Source: Juglans regia (taxonomy: Eukaryota > Streptophyta > Magnoliopsida > Fagales > Juglandaceae). Taken from it: 64,000 nt of DNA. The stretch spans positions 21,624,623-21,688,622 of the forward strand of contig NC_049909.1 of the NCBI RefSeq assembly GCF_001411555.2, given 5' to 3'. Below are positions 1 to 11,306 of this stretch, in pieces; position 1 is the first letter of the stretch, and every line of letters begins with the position of its first letter. The notes below the pieces were generated by a model, which made no database searches, was not told the origin of the DNA, and saw only the letters and a program-made list of their open reading frames with translations. Both the position numbers and the translations under genes were made by a program.

Positions 1-605
1 GTTTCACTTAAAGGACCTCTCATTGAAGGAGAATTTGACACATGTAAAGAAAAATATTAAGATATAAAATAAATAATAAAATCTATATATTTCTATTAGT
101 TTTAACCTATTTTATTCACAATCTATTCTCAGCAACCAACGTTGACAATTAGTCGCGATTTCCCAATTTTAGGCATTAAATTTGTAATTATAATATATTA
201 AGAAAATGATATGATAACAACTATATATATCATAGTCCATTTACAACTTAGCATGTAATAATTATTTTTTTTTCATGTACTTTAAACTGTTAATAGGACA
301 ATAGTTTTGAATTAAAGTGAAAAGAAATAATTTTTTAATATGAAATTGTAGACAAATTGTGCAACTCATAAAGTCCTTACGGTCTCTCTCAGCTCGTCCC
401 TATCTGTCTCCAACGAAAGGTCCTTCCTTGCATTTGCTCTCCAGTATTACTGCTTACGTCCCAATTCAATTCACACTGATCCTATCGTCTCTCTCTTATA
501 ATTCTCTGAACTCCTTCGTACTACTTATTCATGAGCCATTTGTGTACTGCTTTCACTTGTTAATTGGGTATGTTGTGAGGTTGGTATTTTCGTTGGAAAA
601 TAAAT
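1..605 (+). promoter_or_regulatory. 5' flank and leader of RLK-A (block 'P', repeated in this window)
   Basis: Non-coding AT-rich DNA directly upstream of the RLK-A start codon. The same block, at high but imperfect identity, recurs at about 41690-42707 (before RLK-B), 50390-51072, 57285-57935, 58540-59354 and, truncated, 60105-60270. The part at about 385-560, rich in TCTCTCTC and CTCGTCCC, looks like a 5' leader and is kept in the RLK-B, 57.7 kb and 59.3 kb copies. I cannot place a transcription start. A 108-codon open frame at 359-685 overlaps exon 1 in another frame and is not supported. Confidence 0.55.
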
Positions 606-3600
606 ATGTTTCTTGTTCGGCTTCTTCTTCCAGCTTCAATCGTCATGACCGTTTGCTTTGCAACTTTTGCTTCCGGAGCCCCTGATCAACTGCCCCCTGA
701 TGAAGGTATACACACACACAGATATATCTCAAAGCCTTCTTTTATTTTTTATTTTTATCGATTGACATATATATAGTCCGTTAATCCAGGAGTGAATTTG
801 ATTAATTGGGTTTGCTTAATATATAATTGTGGAGTTTAATTTACAGTGCAAGCTTTACGTGACATATTCAATACGTTGGGGAAGAATGACGACTGGGACT
901 TCTCTAACCCATGTAATAGTACTGGACTAACAACGGACGACATAAAAGAGAACACTGTTGCTGTTAACTGCAGCAACTGCCCCTTCGTCAATGGCACCGA
1001 GTCATACCGCGTTGTGGGCATGTACGTTGTCATCTCTCTTTCTCTGATATCTTAATGACGAGCTGTTTCTTAAGTCTCAAAATTTTCTTTTATAGGAAAA
1101 CACATATGATTAACGTCAGAAAAACATTACAAATTGTTAACGTGATATGCTTAATTTATTTTACAGTAAAATGTATAATTCAATTATTTTTTCAAAAAAA
1201 TAGTAACTAAGGCTTGCCCAAATATGCAGTGAGTCGCTGACACCGAATTACAATTATGTATGGTCCCGACTGTGTACCACAATTTTTGTTGATGTCTTTT
1301 CAACAATTGTTTCTTTTGAGCTGTACAAAATTGACCTGTTCATTCTCGCGCTCACACACGTACACACCTGTTAGATATCAATTGAGTAATATTAATGGTG
1401 ATAGGCCATTTCATATAAACAAACAATAAAGTTTCAAAGTCATTCTCCTATCTTCTCAGTCAGCGACTCGTTCTGTCGGTAGGCTAGCTTTAGCGTTCCA
1501 CGCTGAAAAGGATAATACCACGTATAAGTTTAAAAAACTACTAATTACACGAGTCATCGCTTACACATACTTTTATAAATTAATTCTTTTCATCTTAATT
1601 TAAAAAAATTTATTATTTTTTACAAATTTCTCATCACACCTAATATTTAAACAAAGTCTTATAATTTTTTTAAAGATAACACGACTGCTCCCCATCTTAT
1701 TTTTCTTACCAAATAGTAATTCCTAAGTACGGTTTTATTAGTTGATTTTCAAAAAATAAGTACGATTTTATTAAGTTCACTTCTAAAAATATTATTTTTT
1801 AGTCATTATGTTCTCAAGTTAGTTTGTAAAGCACATTATTCACATTACTTATATAATAAAATTAAATTTAAAATTTAAAATTTAAAAATTTTTCTTTTAA
1901 ATTAAATCAAGTAATATAAACACTTTAATAAATGTGTTATCCACGCTGACTTATTAATTATCTTCTTTTTGCATAACAAAATTAAAATCAAGCCATGTAA
2001 ACACTTTAATAGATGTGTTATCCATGCAACCTTATTAATAGCTTCTTTTTCCATAAAAAATACATCTTTATTGGTTTTCATGTTCTTTTGATCTTACTTC
2101 ATTGGCTAATTATAATTCAAAATAATGATATTTACAATCATAAAGTGTATAAGTGCTGTGTATTTTTTTTAAAATGAATGAATACTGGACCAACGCAAAA
2201 AAATTAATTTTTTAGAAGTAAATCTCGCTCTTTTTCAAATAAAATGCGTGACAATTACATAATCTATAATTATATCTAGCATTATCCTCCATTTATATAT
2301 GCTATCCTATTTCATTATGTATATTACAAAATAGTTTCTTTATATAGAGATGCATGCTGTTTATTATAGATTTTGTCATGATCAGCAATTACACCTTTTG
2401 ATATAATATATTTTAAGTAATTATCTATTTAAGTAGTGAAATCATTCAACGCATGTCACGTAAAGTATAATTGTATTTAATAAAATTAAAGATAAAGAAA
2501 AGTAGTATAACTCTTTAAATATGGCTATAGTCTTAAAAATCAAGATTTAGTTGCTATATATATATATATAAATGTATGTATGCGTGCATTGCGTATTGTG
2601 AAAGTTAAGCACAGTTATTGAAAAAATAGTAGTGATAGAGAAGTCTTTTACAACTATGTTTTAAATTGATGACATTTTTCTCCTACAGTTACAATTATGT
2701 TTTATAAAAACATTTTTGTCCTTATCATTCTCCTTTAAAAACAAACGATTTCCTACTGGAATTTCAGATTTCTCAAGGGACAGAGTCTATCAGGCACGCT
2801 TCCTCCAGATTTGGGGAAGTTACCTTGCCTGCAAGTACTGTAAGTGTAGTGTACGTGTATTGTTTTCTTTCGTCAACTAACTTACCTCTATATTAGAACT
2901 CATTTCTTCATCCCCCCTCTGTTATATCTGCAGTGACCTCTCTCGCAACTACCTTAACGGTTCAATCCCTCAGTCATGGGGCTCCGCGAAGCAACTGGCA
3001 GATATGTAATCCCACTCCCTCTTATATTAGAATAACGTTAGATATAAGAGTTAAATTCAAGTTTTAAATAGATAAATTTTGTACAAATTTTATAATAAAG
3101 AGTTAGGATTTCCTCTAAAAACCATTTCTCTATTGATGTGTCTGTTTAGATTAACGTTGTTCTCATGTAGATGTACGTAGCTAATTGTACGTTATATATT
3201 AATATATTATTATTATAAGTAATTATTCGTGGCTTTTAAGTTTAAGAACATATTTAATATTCAAAATATCTTCAAATTTTATGAATAATAGTGAACTAAA
3301 ATATTTTATTGAATTTTAGAAAGAGAAAAATAAGATTTTGAATAAAAATATATTTTAAAATAACTATTACATTAGAGTTTATGAAAATGAATATATAGAG
3401 TTAATAAATTATTTGAATGTAATTTTTTAATATTATATATTTCGATTTTAACACAGTGGTCTTATCGCATGCAGTTCCCTTTTAGGAAACCGGTTAACGG
3501 GTCGTATCCCCAGAGATCTTGCAAAAATCACAACTTTGAGAAGCTTGTGAGTTTCGATCGCACCCATCTCGTTTCTATATTTTAACAGTTTTTTTAGAGG

Positions 3601-5082
3601 ATTATTGTTAGCGAGCAATTCGGTTTTCTACTTCGTAGGACGGTCGAGTTCAATCAACTTTTTGGAAATCTTCCTCCAGAGCTTGGGAGTATGTCCTCCT
3701 TAGAAAAACTGTAAGATGAATTTCATATTCTCAATTGCGAGTTCCATCTCTCTTATTTGCAGCGAGAATTATTTAGATTGGATTTTCTGTAGAAAAAAAA
3801 TGTGGAATCCTGATATTAATTGCTGATAATTAAGCCATTGGATGAATTACTTTTACTTGTATATTTATATTTATCTGTTGTTTTCGATCGTAGTAAACTC
3901 AGCTCGAATTATTTTACTGGGGAGCTACCTCCTTCTTTTGCAAACTTGATCTCATTGCAAGATTTGTAAGCTTCTAATTACTTTTTTCTATATCGAGTAT
4001 TCCACGTACTGAAATTGCAAGTTATTAATTTTTGCCTTGTGAGATACCTATGACACTTTTTTTTTTGTCTTGTCCATCATTGATCAACCATAAATGCAGT
4101 CGGATCAGTGACAATCAATTTTCTGGACAGATTCCCAGTTATATTCAAAACTGGAAAAATCTCACTAAACTGTGAGACCTTATATATTCCTTAATTTTTT
4201 GAACTTTTGAAAAGATTTTGTTGTTATTATATTACGAAAATCTGTGTATTATCATGACTCATAAAATCCAAATATGGCAACAACAGATTTATTCAGGCAA
4301 GTGGTTTGAGGGGACCAATTCCTAACCTTGATCTCTTGGAAAACTCAGAAATTGAATTGTCAGTATGAATCCCTATTAATCTCACAGCTATATATGGAGA
4401 TTGAACATATAATATGATTTGAACGACTATTCTTTGTTGAATTTTGACATACAGGAGAATCAGTGACTTGAATGGATCTGATCAAGCAACTTTTCCACTG
4501 AAAAACATTAACGTAACGAAATGGAAAATACTGTGAGTCTAATGTTTCAGCAGCATAATTTTTCAAAGTAATGTACGATCCTTATGGCTAGCTACTTTAC
4601 TCAAGTTTTACATAATTACTTACTTTTTTTTCCAAGGATATTGAGGAATTGCAATCTTACTGGACGGCTACCCAATCCAATATTATCTCCCGCGGCTGAG
4701 ACATTATTGTCAACCTTGTTCGTATAGTACTTCTTGATCATCTTCCACTTATTTCCCAGCCCGTTTTCTGATATATATTTTAGAAACCTTCGTGAAATTA
4801 ATTGTACCGCTTGAAAGGACCGGAGTTGAATCTAATTCACTTAGTTATAAATTAATTCTCCTCATGCAGAGATCTGAGCTTCAACAGCCTAAATGGAAAT
4901 ATTCCAGAGAACTATGGAAGCTTACAAAAAGTAGAACGCATGTAAGCAATATGGAAAATGTTATAGGTCCTGACACATTGTGTACAGTTTTTTTTTTTTT
5001 TAATTTCATGATTAAAAAGTATTTTTTAATAATGTTGTCAATTTTTTTTAAATATTTAATAATATTAAAAAAAATGTATAAA

Positions 5083-5118
<36 letters not shown>

Positions 5119-8100
5119 GCTGACGGAAATACACGTACACTTGGACATGACATGCATTGTCGGGCGGTAGGCCTAGCATGACCCAAGCAATATCGTAGAC
5201 AGAAATAGATTGATTTCATTCAAATTAAAGCTGACATCGCCTAGCTAAGTTTCGGCATAATATTGGGGATGTAAAAGGCCCATTAATTTAGAATAGACTG
5301 ATCAATTAAAACGCGTGCCATGTATTATTATTGATTGATATATGTAGCGTTTTGATCAACGTGTTAAAAAAATTGCATCATGAGCTAGGTACCTGCATTA
5401 ATGACTTAGCTCATCACATATATATAGATACTAATTTAGCCATTTCAATATGTTTAGAGATCATTAAGCTAAAAGTCTGAACTGATAAAAAGAGATAAAT
5501 TTAATCTTTATTTTTTACTTGACAAGATTTGTCTAATCAGGAGCAAGTTTACCCGATGAACGCTGTAATGCACAAAACTACGTATGTAATTAATGATATT
5601 GCTGACTGGTTAATACTGATTCTGTACAGATACTTAACCGGCAACTTGTTTACTGGACCAATACCTCCTTGGATACTGGATAGAGGAAAAAATATGTAAG
5701 CTAATTGTCTGCCAAATTTCCGTATCTATATTTGAGCTTTCTTGGAAGAGTTTTGCTAAGTACAAGTGAGTTTGTGCACCATATCGCGTACCGATGATTT
5801 TTTTTATTTAAAAAAAATATTTTGAGAGAAGAAGAAAATCTCCTATATCATAAAAATTATTTTTATCTTTAATTCACATCGTTTTATTAAACATATACAT
5901 TATATATTAATATGGGTGCACAAATTAGTGCATGAACTTGCTTGCAAGTAGATTTTTCCTTCTTGAAATTAATATTCATCAGTGTATCAATAAGAAGAGT
6001 TCACTTTGTGATGCTTTTTCCTTGATTTCTAAGCTCAAAGAAGAGTTTTTAGATCTAGCATTTGAAATGGATGAATGAAAAAATGTTCTCACCGAAACCA
6101 AGTTATGCACAATTTTACTAATTCGAATATCTCCTTTTAAATTCGAGACTCATATATTTGTATTATTGCTAGCTGTATTTGGTCATCCAAGTTGAAGGGA
6201 AAGAACATAATTATATATTAGCTCCTTACTGGTTTCGAATCGAAGGTTCTGGTATTTGTTTATGGGATTAGTAGCAAACATAATTATGACTATATATGAA
6301 GAAGATCATGATGATCATTTTAGGCAGTATTTTCCTAATTATATATTAGCTTATGATAATTAATTGATAAGCAGCATATCCCATTAAGAGTAATGGATTG
6401 AGATTGCAATTGTAAGCTGAATCTTTTGGACAATACACAGTAATGAACTATACGAAGAATAAGAAGAATAATTTGAATCTGATATCATCTTTCCAAGAAT
6501 TTGATGATCTGTCATGTACAGTACTAAAGGTACTTGTGATAATTTGATCGTGCTGCATTACGGAAGACGATGAAACACATTGCTTCTTTTGTGTGCAGCG
6601 ATCTTTCATATAACAACTTTACAATTCCTGATCAAGGATCGGATTCATCATCATCGAATTGTCAATATAAGGAGGGGTAAGACTTTCATCTAATAATATG
6701 AGACGCACATGCATGCATGGTCACATATACTCACTGAACTTTTATCTTGGTGTCATTTTACTCAGGATTAACTTGTTTGCAAGCTCTTCGATGGACAATG
6801 AAACGTAAGTATCAATCTGTTTTGTAAGTTTTTCTAAGGTCAACTTTCCTGTGATATATGACACAAATCCAATTTCGTTCATGTTATATATATTAATGCT
6901 AACTTATTGATCTGGACCTTCATTGTATTACGTACGTACCAGTAGCAATATTGCTTCGTGTTTGAGGAGCAGCTCGCGTTGTCCCAAAAGTAAGTTGAAA
7001 TGTCATATACTTCCTCTAGAATAATGATAAATTCTCGTGGTTACATTTGGGTCATCAGTGGTATAATTTCTGATTAGCAATACGACATTCATGTTCTTAG
7101 CAAAACTTCTTACAGTTAGTAAATATATAGATTTTTAAAAACAAACAAAAAAATGACGTAGAAAAAAAAAGAGGTGAAAGATCATAGGTTGAAAACTCGT
7201 CTGAAATTGTAGAGGCCGTTTTCTTCCTTTACCCCCATTTTTCTTTTTAATGAAATTAGGCCTCATGTTTTGTCTACCCGATGAACACGTGTGGCTAAAA
7301 TGTTGCTTTTTGTCTCAGATGGGTACATGCTTCATATAAATTGCGGCGGAGATGAAGTAACTGTTAATAAAAGTATTAAATTTGATGCTGATACAAATTC
7401 AGGGGGATATTCAAATTTCTTCCTCGCACAAAACTGGTCGTTTAGCAGCACTGGTCAATTCATAGACGATAAGCGCCCTAAAACAGCTTTCATTTTGTCA
7501 AATTTATCCAGACTTTCTACGAATACGACCAATCCCGAACTGTACATGAAAGCGCGCTTTTCTCCTCTCTCTCTTACTTATTATGCCTTTTGTTTGGTAA
7601 GTGGGAAGTACAGAGTAAGGCTCCATTTTGCGGAGATAGTGTTCACTGATGATGAAACGTATAGGAGCTTGGGAAGACGTGTATTTGATGTTTACATTCA
7701 GGTTAATTTCCTACTTAAACATTGTTGCTAGCACGAAACAATTGTTAATGCATGAACATGTAATTAATGGATTCGAACATTAATATATATTGTAGGGAGA
7801 GCGAAGGCTGAAGGATTTCGATATTGTAAAGGCGGCAGGTGGGGTTCGTAAGCCAAATATACAAAGTTTTGATGCTGACGTGACTAATAGTAGTACCCTG
7901 GAGATCCGTTTCTACTGGGCTGGGAAGGGGACAACTGATATCCCATCGAAAGGAGACTATGGTCCTCTTATTTCAGCCATTTCTATGGATTCTTGTAGGT
8001 TTTCTATTGAATATTGAGCTCTTGCATTCACTTCTAATGACCTGGTTTGCTCATGTATCTAATTAAGCTTTTGATTTTACTTTTCTTTCTGTGGATAATT

Positions 8101-10843
8101 TAAGGCAGCATGATGACGCACATACTTCATGGAACATGCCAAACTCATTAAATTCCATCAATTCGTTTTTTTATGGTGTTCATTTCAATATTTTCCTTTG
8201 TTTGAAAACAAATCATGCAGACTATTAAAATTCCAATCAAGTAGTGAAAGATCAAAATAATTGTGTTGATTTTTAACTACTTTTGAAACTGTCGGACAAC
8301 GTCATACATTTCTTAGTTGGCTAGTTGATGATTTCTCCAATCAATTGCCTTGACAATATTGATCTTAGACTATAACCCTCCTAAATTTATGTATTTTCAA
8401 TGCAGACTGTTAGAATAATATTATGTTAGAATATTACCATATTTAGAATATATTCATAATATTTTAGTATGTATAGTAATATGACTTATTTTCTACTATA
8501 TTTAATTTATTGTACAAATTAATTAGTATCATTGATTTATTGTATTTCCATCATTTCTCTAGCTCCATTCACCTATAAATAGGGACACATATTATATATT
8601 CAACACTTCTCTTTTCTATATTTTATTTTATTTTTATTTTCTACTGATGAAATCCCTACAAGTATACCTACAGATGAAATCCCTTCAAGTATACCTACAG
8701 ATGAAAGCCCTTCAAGTATACCTAAAGGGGTAGTGGCTGGAATTGTCGTTGCCGGAGCTTTTGTTATGATATTATTTATTGTGGCTATACTCTGGTGGAA
8801 AGGTTGTCTAGGACAAAGATCAACTGCTACTGAACATGGTAGTTTCAAGGCAACTATTATTGTTATTATCAAGCAGTTTTCCTTCTCTACAATCAATATA
8901 TAGAAGTTTCATTAAAATATTTTTCATCTGTACCATAAGGAATATTGTTAAGAATTCTTCTAGTTTCCTAGAGATACTTGCCTATCTAACTTGGCACCTT
9001 CCACAGATTTAAGAGGCCTAGACCTGAAAACTGGAACATTCACCTTAAGGCAAATCAAAACAGCCACAAACAACTTTGATGCGGCGAATAAAATTGGGGA
9101 AGGTGGTTTTGGTTCTGTTTATAAGGTATAGCGGAGAAAATAATTTCCTTTGATTGATGCGAGTTGAACTCCTCTTAATTGTAGCTCTTTATTTTTGAAG
9201 TGTCATTGTTTAAGCATGAAAAGAAGTTTATGTTTTCTGTATAAGTGCAGGGCCTTTTGTCTGATGGCACCATGATGGCAGTCAAACAGCTTTCTTCCAA
9301 ATCAAAGCAAGGAAATCGTGAGTTTTTGAATGAGATCGGCATGATTTCTGCTTTGCAACACCCTCATCTTGTAAAGCTCTATGGATGCTGTGTTGAAGGA
9401 AACCAATTGTTGCTGGTATACGAGTACATGGAAAATAATAGTCTCGCTCGTGCTTTGTTTGGTATAGTTTTATCTTCATGCACGTAATTACTTTGTTTAC
9501 TTGTAAGGGTATTAGTTTACATGCAATCAATGATAACATGCATGTATCATGTATGCATAATGTTAATCCTAATTAAATGCTTTCTATTAACTTGATTGAT
9601 TGAAGGGCCAGAAGAATATCAATTACAATTGGATTGGCCAACAAGACATAGGATTTGTGTTGGTATAGCAAGAGGTTTGGCCTATCTCCATGAAGAATCA
9701 AGATTGAAGATTGTCCATAGAGACATCAAGGCTACTAATGTCTTGCTTGATAAAAATCTCAACCCTAAGATATCCGACTTTGGTTTGGCCAAGCTTGATG
9801 AAGAGGATAATACCCACATCAGCACCCGAATTGCTGGAACTTAGTGAGTTGTATTTTATAATGCACCAAAGACTTTTGTTTTAAACGAAAAATAAAAAAC
9901 ACTTAGAAATGATTGCCGTTGATTATATAGCAATGTTAGAAATTCCCGATGTTGAAAACGCCACATGATGATCTGTGATTTTGCAGTGGTTATATGGCAC
10001 CTGAGTATGCGATGCGAGGCTATTTAACTGACAAAGCAGATGTTTATAGTTTTGGAATAGTCGCCTTGGAAATTGTCAGTGGGAAGAGCAACACGAGTCA
10101 TCGGCCTAAGGGGGAATCTCTACAGCTTCTTGATTGGGTGATTTCAATCACTTTTTGTCTTGCATTTCTTGCTTTTACACTCTTGGTTATTTTTATTTTC
10201 TTGTGTTTGCTAATATTAAAAATGTGGACTAGCTAGGGAAATATTTCATGATAAATATAAAATATCCAATTGCCACACTTGCAGAGCAAGAATGAAGAAT
10301 CAACTCCGTCTTCTATTATCTGTTTCCCGAGTACTTTTTCTAGGAGTACAAATTCCTTACCAATATCACGTTGTTACTGATTTCTCAAGTCAAAAAGAGC
10401 TATTTTCCTCTGTAATTGGTAGCTTATTCTATGATTTGTTTATGCAGGCACTTGTTTTAAAAGAGAAAGGAAATCTATTGGATTTGGTTGATCCAAGATT
10501 AGGTTCAAACTACATGAAGGAAGAGGTTATGCGTTTGATTAATGTGGCTCTCCTATGCACTAATGTTTCTGCAGCAGTTAGGCCTACCATGTCCTCAGTG
10601 GTGAGCATGCTTGAGGGCGACGCTGTTATTCCTGAGTTGGGTCCAAATTTAAGTATCATAGATGATGAAATGAAAGTGAAGGCACTGTGGGAGCATTTTC
10701 AAGATAAGAAAGAATCGAGTAGGTCGGAAAATAGCCAGACCCAAAGTTTATTAACGGATGGTCCATTCACGGGTTCTTCTACATCCGCTGTTGATCTATA
10801 TCCAATCAACGTGGATTCTAGTTATTGGGAGAAAAGAGTTTAG
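606..10843 (+). CDS. LRR-VIII malectin receptor-like serine/threonine kinase (RLK-A), 24 exons, apparently intact
   Basis: Exons: 606-705, 847-1021, 2768-2839, 2934-3005, 3475-3546, 3639-3710, 3894-3965, 4100-4171, 4287-4358, 4455-4532, 4637-4717, 4870-4941, 5630-5695, 6599-6676, 6766-6804, 6943-6989, 7319-7701, 7796-7994, 8674-8838, 9007-9125, 9251-9461, 9606-9843, 9987-10137, 10448-10843. All introns are GT-AG and the sum is 3102 nt (1033 codons plus stop), usual for the family. In order: signal peptide ([18 protein letters not shown]), a Cys-containing N-cap, LRRs each on a ~72-nt phase-2 exon (residues ~92-360), malectin-like domain (~413-607, HINCGGDE), one TM helix (~627-650), kinase with [34 protein letters not shown] and MAPEYA, and a Ser-rich tail. 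Family role: plasma-membrane receptor with cytoplasmic Ser/Thr kinase; the ligand cannot be inferred. The least certain junction is the exon 19 acceptor (8671-8673), next to an LTR-like insertion. Exon 9 uses a weak donor (GTCAGT). Confidence 0.9.
1022..2767 (+). other. Intron 2 of RLK-A
   Basis: A 1.75-kb AT-rich intron. It matches intron 2 of RLK-B in pieces (for example 1490-1530 and 2040-2760), which lets insertions in RLK-B be recognised. No coding content seen. Confidence 0.7.
4985..5125. repeat. MITE-like AT-rich repeat with an (AAT)n tract in RLK-A intron 12
   Basis: A T-tract, then TTAAAAAGTATTTTTTAATAA-type sequence, then about ten AAT units (5088-5116) and an A-tract. The internal motif recurs at about 38700-38840, 40600-40740, 44060-44180, 51180-51300 and 58150-58290, so it is a dispersed element family rather than a local expansion. 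The family's hairpin-like T-rich/A-rich arms suggest a MITE. Exact ends not resolved. Confidence 0.5.
8408..8642 (+). mobile_element. Probable solo LTR (copia type) abutting exon 19 of RLK-A
   Basis: Starts TGTTAGAATAATATTATG right after a splice-acceptor-like ATGCAGAC, contains a TATA box (TATAAAT, 8574-8580) and then a CT/T-rich stretch, as in the LTRs of many plant copia elements. No internal domains or second LTR are present. The right end is uncertain: it runs directly into the TDEIP repeat DNA before exon 19, and no clean 5-bp target duplication is visible. It could also be another type of insertion. Confidence 0.45.
8643..8723 (+). repeat. Three 27-nt tandem repeats at the juxtamembrane exon
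   Basis: Three in-frame copies of a 27-nt unit coding [18 protein letters not shown] and TDESPSSIP just before the transmembrane helix. With the acceptor at 8671-8673, the first copy lies in the intron and the second is joined part-way in. The AG at 8661-8662 would give the wrong frame. Confidence 0.75.
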
Positions 10844-11306
10844 ATAAATGAGCAATATTGCTGATCTTCATGCTTAGTTTGCCGTCTTTAATCGTGCATT
10901 AATATTATTGTGACATATTACTTAATAAGTACCTCTCTTGGATTCTGTGGCGTAATAAATGTGAGTTGCTAGCATATCTAGGCATCTAAAAAACCGTAAA
11001 CTTTTATATGTGATACTGATATGAGATTATATTTGAATTGGGACATAATCTTTATGTTTTACAATTTACATTTCCTGATTTTCATGTTTAATTTCCCCAA
11101 TGATATTGCATTCTGATTAGATTTTGTATATCTCGTTGGTCCATAAAATCAAAAGGTTTATAGCCATACCTGGCAATTTTTGACGCATCGACCCCTTTTG
11201 GTTTTTCCGGATTATAAGATAAAAAAATATTTATGAATTTGAAAAATACATAAATTCTCCCTAAACTATCATTTAATTTCTAAATCACTCCTGATACTAT
11301 AAAAAA
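10844..11306. other. 3' flank of RLK-A
   Basis: Non-coding. It is co-linear with the DNA after RLK-B (52889-53370), with small gaps. It likely contains the 3' UTR and polyadenylation region of RLK-A, but no site can be fixed from sequence alone. Confidence 0.6.

Noticed and set aside
359..685. 108-codon plus-strand frame upstream of RLK-A
   Set aside because: It overlaps exon 1 in another frame, and the RLK frame from 606 has a signal peptide and a correct splice phase.
4792..5219. Frames of 129 and 112 codons on opposite strands
   Set aside because: They merge part of RLK-A exon 12 with intron and the (AAT)n MITE; Asn and Leu runs come from the microsatellite.
8406..8642. Exonisation of the LTR using the acceptor at 8405 or 8563
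   Set aside because: Both would put a stop codon in frame within a few codons.
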